DNA of 64,000 nt from the NCBI GenBank assembly GCA_964570765.1, contig CAZMZF010000004.1:81520-145519 (forward strand), read 5' to 3'. The position numbers and the translations under genes are program-made. Position 1 is the stretch's first letter, and each line of letters starts with the position of its first letter. Below are positions 60,376 to 64,000 of the stretch, one piece after another. The stretch is from CAZMZF01 sp964570765. GTDB taxonomy: Bacteria > Zixibacteria > MSB-5A5 > RBG-16-43-9. The notes beneath the pieces were generated by a model. That model saw only the letters and a program-made list of their open reading frames with translations, was not told where the DNA came from and did not search any database.

Positions 60376-60873
60376 TTGGAAAAACAAGTTATTCGCTTGA
60401 TCGAACTAATCCAAAAAGAGGTGGATTCTTTAGAAAATTTTCTGTGGCTTCTAACTGAAGAAGAGGAATGTTTGATAAACAACCGTTTTGATCAACTTGA
60501 GGAATCCATTCATAAACAGGAGCAGGTGATCATACGGGCTAAACAGTTAGAAAAAGAGAGGATGGAGATGACTGCCTGGCTTTCTAAAGGTATCAATTTT
60601 AATCAGGAGAAAACCTCCCTTTCCAAATTGGTCCAGTTGTTAGACAGCTCTTATTCTTCAAAACTGGAGGAGCTCCAGAAGACTTTATTAGAATTGCATC
60701 GAAAGGTTGAAGCCCAGAGGGATAAAAACGAAGAACTGATTAAAGAGTCAATGGGATATTTCGACCGTGATATAATTTTTTTAATGGATAACTCCCCGAC
60801 TTCTTATTTGAAAGAACCTTCGAATAAACCGGGAAAGGTTAAACCTTCTCTGGTCTTAAATAAAGTGGGATAA
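60376..60873 (+). CDS. flgN: FlgN-like flagellar chaperone
   Basis: Chaperone for hook-filament junction proteins FlgK/FlgL. 165 residues with the FlgN pattern: LIQKEVDSLENFLWLLTEEEECLINNRFDQLEE, then a central helix and a flexible tail ending LVLNKVG. TTG start with GGGAGG eight bases upstream. Identification rests on helix pattern and locus (csrA, fliW, flgM next). Confidence 0.75.
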   Translation: MEKQVIRLIELIQKEVDSLENFLWLLTEEEECLINNRFDQLEESIHKQEQVIIRAKQLEKERMEMTAWLSKGINFNQEKTSLSKLVQLLDSSYSSKLEELQKTLLELHRKVEAQRDKNEELIKESMGYFDRDIIFLMDNSPTSYLKEPSNKPGKVKPSLVLNKVG

Positions 60874-60894
60874 ATATTTTGGGAAATTAGTCTT

Positions 60895-61194
60895 ATGTCA
60901 GATATTCTCTCAGGGATTAGAGGGTTTAAAAAAATTAATTCTCTTTTAAAAGCAAGGGGAACTTTGCCCCGTAGCCCAATTGAAAAAGGAGAGAAGCTCT
61001 CCACAGTAGAGAATCTTAAATTAACCCCTGACGCAAAGAATATTGCCTTAACCAAGATAAGATTTAATAGCAATATTTTTATAACTGGAGATAAAGAGCT
61101 TAAAAACTTGATTCAAAAGCGACTTTTATGTGAAGAAGCTATTCGTCTCAAACAGGAGATAAAGAGCTTTTCTGCCGTCTTTTTCCCCGTCTGA
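60895..61194 (+). CDS. Small protein of the flagellar locus, unknown
   Basis: 99 residues, basic. Starts MSDILSGIRGFKKINSLLKARG and ends in a helix (DKELKNLIQKRLLCEEAIRLKQEIKSF). No family recognised. It occupies the place where flgK and flgL stand in the Bacillus-type order flgN-flgK-flgL-fliW-csrA, which makes it a candidate partner of FlgN or CsrA. Confidence 0.6.
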   Translation: MSDILSGIRGFKKINSLLKARGTLPRSPIEKGEKLSTVENLKLTPDAKNIALTKIRFNSNIFITGDKELKNLIQKRLLCEEAIRLKQEIKSFSAVFFPV

Positions 61195-61232
61195 GTTAAA
61201 CGGGAGGCTACCGTTAAACAGGAGAGATAAAA

Positions 61233-61502
61233 ATGTTAATTCTTACCAGAAAATTAGGAGAGAGTATTACTATTGGTGACGACATCAAGATAACAGTCTT
61301 AGGTATCCATGGAAGACAGGTAAGATTGGGAGTCATTGCACCTCAAAAGGTGGTGGTTCACCGGGAGGAGGTCTATTTTAAGATACAAGAAGAAAATAAA
61401 AAAGCTGCCCAGGTAGGTAAAGCGGAAGTAACCCAGATGGCTAAGGTGGTTAGAGAGAAATTAAAAGAGAAGCCCAGGAAAAAGCTGGATGAACCGGAGT
61501 AA
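61233..61502 (+). CDS. csrA: Carbon storage regulator CsrA
   Basis: RNA-binding translational regulator, a dimer that blocks GGA-containing leaders (flagellin mRNA in Bacillus). 89 residues: MLILTRKLGESITIGDDIKI, VRLGVIAPQKVVVHREEVY are canonical, plus a Lys-rich tail of about 25 residues beyond the usual 60-70. CAGGAGAG precedes the ATG. Pairs with fliW, 314 bases on. Confidence 0.95.
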   Translation: MLILTRKLGESITIGDDIKITVLGIHGRQVRLGVIAPQKVVVHREEVYFKIQEENKKAAQVGKAEVTQMAKVVREKLKEKPRKKLDEPE

Positions 61503-61607
61503 TTTTTCTTCTCCTTTCCATCTGGTCATTTCGATTTACGATGGTTCGATATTAATAGAATTATTTTTTACTTAAACCCCTGAAGGAAAATTTCAGTTTA
61601 AAATAAT

Positions 61608-61781
61608 ATGTTTTTCAAAAAACAAAATAAACTTAATCTTCAAACTCATAAGAAAGCTGATTTCCCGCTCAAGAGAGAAAAGGAAAAATCCGGCTCTAAG
61701 ACAAATAAGGATCGAAATCTTAGAGCTCCTTTTTCATCAGAAGTAGTAGATACCAGCTTTGTTTACTTTGAGGAGAATTAG
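61608..61781 (+). CDS. 57-residue basic protein between csrA and fliW
   Basis: MFFKKQNKLNLQTHKKADFP, Lys/Arg-rich, ending FVYFEEN. Well-formed frame between csrA and fliW without a clear ribosome site. Unknown function; possibly a partner in CsrA-FliW control. Confidence 0.4.
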   Translation: MFFKKQNKLNLQTHKKADFPLKREKEKSGSKTNKDRNLRAPFSSEVVDTSFVYFEEN

Positions 61782-61815
61782 CCCCCACAATTAATAATTT
61801 TAAAAAGGGGGGCAA

Positions 61816-62271
61816 ATGGAGATTTTAACTGCACATTTTGGAAAGGTTTCTTTCTTTTCAAAAGAAGTTTACTATTTCTACAAGGGAATTTACGGGTTTC
61901 CAGGGGAAAAGAAATTTATTTTTCTGAAACTGAAAGAGAGTGAACCTTTTATATGGCTGCAGTCTGTGGAGAAGCCTGACTTAACTTTTGTTCTGGTTAA
62001 CCCTTCCTTTTTATTTCAGAATTATAAGCCTCATATAGATCTAGATGAGCTCGAGGACATAAAAGCGATTGACTCAAAAAGTGTGAAGGTCTATGTAATA
62101 GTCACATTTCCTCCTGATATGAAAGACTGTCATGTGAATCTCCTGGCTCCACTCGTAATCAATCCGAGAAAGAAATTAGGAAAACAGGTTGTGCTTAAGG
62201 ATACAGGATACAAAATTCAACATTTTATTTTCAGTCAGTTAGAAGGAAAAAGGTTAAATAGTAAATCTTAA
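61816..62271 (+). CDS. fliW: Flagellar assembly factor FliW
   Basis: Antagonist of CsrA that also binds flagellin. 151 residues: GIYGFPGEKKFIFLKL, PFIWLQSVEKPDLTFVLVNP, VIVTFPPDMKDCHVNLLAPLVINPRKKLGKQVVL are the standard family blocks. GGGGGGC precedes the ATG. With CsrA it makes a partner-switch feedback on flagellin translation. Confidence 0.93.
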   Translation: MEILTAHFGKVSFFSKEVYYFYKGIYGFPGEKKFIFLKLKESEPFIWLQSVEKPDLTFVLVNPSFLFQNYKPHIDLDELEDIKAIDSKSVKVYVIVTFPPDMKDCHVNLLAPLVINPRKKLGKQVVLKDTGYKIQHFIFSQLEGKRLNSKS

Positions 62272-62352
62272 AACTTCTTAAGAAAAAAGAAGGGATAAAT
62301 CTTGCTGTAGAGAGGTATGGTATTGCGTATTTTTTCGTAACTAAAATTAAAT

Positions 62353-62379
62353 TTAAGTTTTAAAGTTCAGAGACGATAA
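62353..62379 (+). promoter_or_regulatory. Sigma-28 promoter of flgM
   Basis: TTAAGTTT (62353-62360), 11 bases, GACGATAA (62372-62379): 7/8 in each box at exact spacing. The start near 62387 is 14 bases before the ATG, so FliA would drive its own inhibitor. Confidence 0.65.
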
Positions 62380-62400
62380 TCATAATAGAGGTAAAAGAAA

Positions 62401-62838
62401 ATGAAGGTTCACAAAATAGGTCTGAACTTTAAGATTAATTCAGCAAAAGGAAAGGATCTTTCAAACTCAAAAGCTTTATCCCGTAAAGAGAACGATCAGC
62501 GTAAGACCAGAAATGTCAAGGACTTACAGTCAATATCCAACACCAATCAGATTTGTAATGGCACGGGCACAGCAAGTAATCTATCTAATGTAAATAAACT
62601 GAAATTCACTTATTCCAAACAAAAGATTGAAACCAGAAATGTCAATAATTTAAAAAGCTCCAGAAGGCTAATGCCCTCGAGCTTAACCCATATTGATACC
62701 GGTAAAACGCCCGCTTTTACCTCAGACATTCGTGAAGAAAGAATAAAGGAAGCAAAGATCAAACTATCTCAAGGTTATTATACTAAAACAGAGGTTTATT
62801 CTAAAGTAGCTGAGAGAATTATAGATATCTTGATATAG
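62401..62838 (+). CDS. flgM: FlgM-like anti-sigma-28 factor
   Basis: 145 residues. The C-terminal 40 residues (TSDIREERIKEAKIKLSQGYYTKTEVYSKVAERIIDI) match the FlgM sigma-binding helices; the first 100 residues are Asn/Lys/Ser-rich and disordered, longer than typical FlgM (about 90). The predicted FliA promoter supports the call. AGAGGT precedes the ATG. Confidence 0.78.
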   Translation: MKVHKIGLNFKINSAKGKDLSNSKALSRKENDQRKTRNVKDLQSISNTNQICNGTGTASNLSNVNKLKFTYSKQKIETRNVNNLKSSRRLMPSSLTHIDTGKTPAFTSDIREERIKEAKIKLSQGYYTKTEVYSKVAERIIDILI

Positions 62839-62880
62839 TCCCCCTTTTTTTACTTTTAAGCCCCCCAGTTAAATATTTTT

Positions 62881-63753
62881 ATGACGGAAAAATCTCTTTT
62901 GTTTGAAAAGCAAACTATGCTTCAGTTTACCAAAATAAGTGATAATCTGCCTACACCTAAGCTTGTTTTCCAGGAGCTTGTCCACTTGATAACTGACCCT
63001 TACAGCTCCATTTATGACATTGTTTCTCTTGTCTCTGAGGACCCGGCCTTATCATTTAACGCTTTAAAGCTGGCTGACTTATCACATTTAGATAATTCCC
63101 AAAAACTAATTAGCGTTAAACAAGCTTTACCTGTTTTAGGAATAGAGAGGGTTAAAAAGTTAGTTTTATCCGCACACGTAATTTCCGAAGAACAGGAATA
63201 TCAGGAGGAACTATATCGTCACTCCTTAAGCTGTGCCTGTGCTTCAAGAATTATTGGACGGCATCTTTATCCTAATAAACCTTTGAAATTAGATATCCTT
63301 TTCACGCTCGGACTTATACATGATCTGGGTAAACTGGTTGTTTTTTCCTATCTTCATATTCCCAAAGAAAATCAGAGAAGCACTGAGAAGAATACTATGT
63401 TAGAAAAAAGCTCACCCTTGAAAGAAGTGGATCATACCCAGATTGGAGCAGAATTTGTATCTAACTTTGATCTTCCCGCAGAATTTTATCAGGTGATTCG
63501 ATTTCATCATCAGCCCATGAAAGCTACCTCAAATAAAGAATCAGTCATAATAGTTCATCTGGCAGACTATCTTAGCGGTCTTCTGAATATAGACCAACAG
63601 ACTTCATGTAGTTTCAGTCTGGATGACGATTGCTGGGATGTTCTGGGGTTAGAGAAAGATAAAACCACATACTATCTTTCTCTGCTGAAAGATGAATTTC
63701 ACAAGTCCGAGGTCTTCTTAAGGCTATCTAAAGTGGAAAACAAATCTCATTGA
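62881..63753 (+). CDS. HDOD domain protein
   Basis: 290 residues. HDOD regulatory fold: LPTPKLVFQELVHLI, EDPALSFNALKLAD, LPVLGIERVKKLVLSA, and an HD-like HDLGKLVVF with FHHQPM. Family members act in signalling and motility, mostly without proven catalysis. Last complete gene of the window. Confidence 0.88.
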   Translation: MTEKSLLFEKQTMLQFTKISDNLPTPKLVFQELVHLITDPYSSIYDIVSLVSEDPALSFNALKLADLSHLDNSQKLISVKQALPVLGIERVKKLVLSAHVISEEQEYQEELYRHSLSCACASRIIGRHLYPNKPLKLDILFTLGLIHDLGKLVVFSYLHIPKENQRSTEKNTMLEKSSPLKEVDHTQIGAEFVSNFDLPAEFYQVIRFHHQPMKATSNKESVIIVHLADYLSGLLNIDQQTSCSFSLDDDCWDVLGLEKDKTTYYLSLLKDEFHKSEVFLRLSKVENKSH

Positions 63754-63985
63754 ATTCATCTCAATCTATCTTATGAATTGCCTCATTTCTATCAAGTCAT
63801 AGACTTTAATAAGAAGAATTCAGCTTCAAAGAAGTAGGAATTATTCAATCTGATCTTGATTATTCCGATATAAAATAAGAAACCTTATTTTCACTGTAAT
63901 CGCAATATAATAATGTCCTGTTTTAGCAAAGTAGAAATGTTCTACTTAGAGATTGCCATAGTATCTTTTTCCAAAGGAGGATATT
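63754..63985 (+). promoter_or_regulatory. Leader of the next gene with hairpin
   Basis: No gene seen. A GTAGAAATGTTCTAC hairpin (63931-63945) lies upstream of AAAGGAGG (63974-63980). A weak sigma-28-like TCAATCTG-N11-TCCGATAT is at 63845-63871. GGA in a leader could be a CsrA site. Confidence 0.3.
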
Positions 63986-64000
63986 ATGGCAGGGAAGGAC
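63986..64000 (+). CDS. Start of a gene cut by the window end
   Basis: ATG 63986 with AAAGGAGG five bases before; only MAGKD is visible. In the Bacillus-type order flagellin follows csrA/fliW, so it may be a flagellar structural gene, but five residues do not decide. Confidence 0.5.

Overview
This window is AT-rich (roughly 38-40 % G+C by eye), densely coded bacterial chromosome from a Gram-negative, flagellated organism. Two large secreted proteins end in the QNYPNPFNP-type C-terminal sorting domain used by type IX secretion. Together with TolC/heptose/outer-membrane genes, FliA/CsrA/FliW flagellar control, sigma-54 signalling and multihaem cytochrome, this points to the FCB group, probably an uncultured candidate phylum of the Zixibacteria/KSB1/WOR-3 kind. 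The phylum is inference; no rRNA, tRNA or CRISPR was seen.

Layout. 1-5.4 kb: truncated HlyD adaptor, MacB-type permease, TolC, then a heptosyltransferase and a PfkB kinase. 6.4-9.2 kb: tldD-tldE protease pair behind a sigma-70 promoter with an overlapping dyad. 9.2-11 kb: outer-membrane protein with a long leader holding mini-ORFs, then a beta-barrel gene remnant beside a mobile-type inverted repeat. 11-17 kb: GH57 glucan branching enzyme and DUF3467 (minus strand), PAP2 phosphatase, split rfaE1/rfaE2, a tiny TPR protein, Xaa-Pro peptidase. 17.2-27.8 kb: accB and accC (separated by pilT and repeats), gcvH-gcvPA, two zinc-ribbon/DUF2007 proteins, a thioredoxin-TPR lipoprotein, gcvPB, and a fused two-domain ECF ATPase. 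28-31 kb: nine-haem extracellular cytochrome. 31-36 kb: NtrY/NtrX-like kinase and sigma-54 activator, MBL-fold protein. 36-39.5 kb: envelope operon behind a sigma-54 promoter (two lipoproteins, DUF4384/PEGA protein, charged protein). 39.5-44.8 kb: Lrp-like domain protein, DUF362, Tat-signal radical SAM enzyme, membrane spermidine-synthase-like protein. 44.9-50.8 kb: S41 protease, response regulator, PAS kinase, second sigma-54 activator. 51-54.4 kb: small Cys-rich protein, seven-repeat secreted protein, outer-membrane barrel. 55-64 kb: flagellar/regulatory locus: fliA, two kinases with degenerate ATP domains, PilZ-like protein, CheY-like regulator, several tiny proteins, flgN-like, csrA, fliW, flgM-like, HDOD.

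How it works together. Sigma-28 motifs in front of flgM and flgN, and one in front of the response regulator at 46.9 kb, suggest that the 46.9-50.8 kb two-component genes and the 55-64 kb locus belong to one motility regulon. A sigma-54 motif at 36.24 kb ties the lipoprotein operon to one of the two sigma-54 activators.

The most striking non-coding feature is the number of short palindromic repeats: at least six families fill most intergenic gaps. One copy supplies the start codon of a gene, others lie inside coding sequence, and one abuts a truncated gene.
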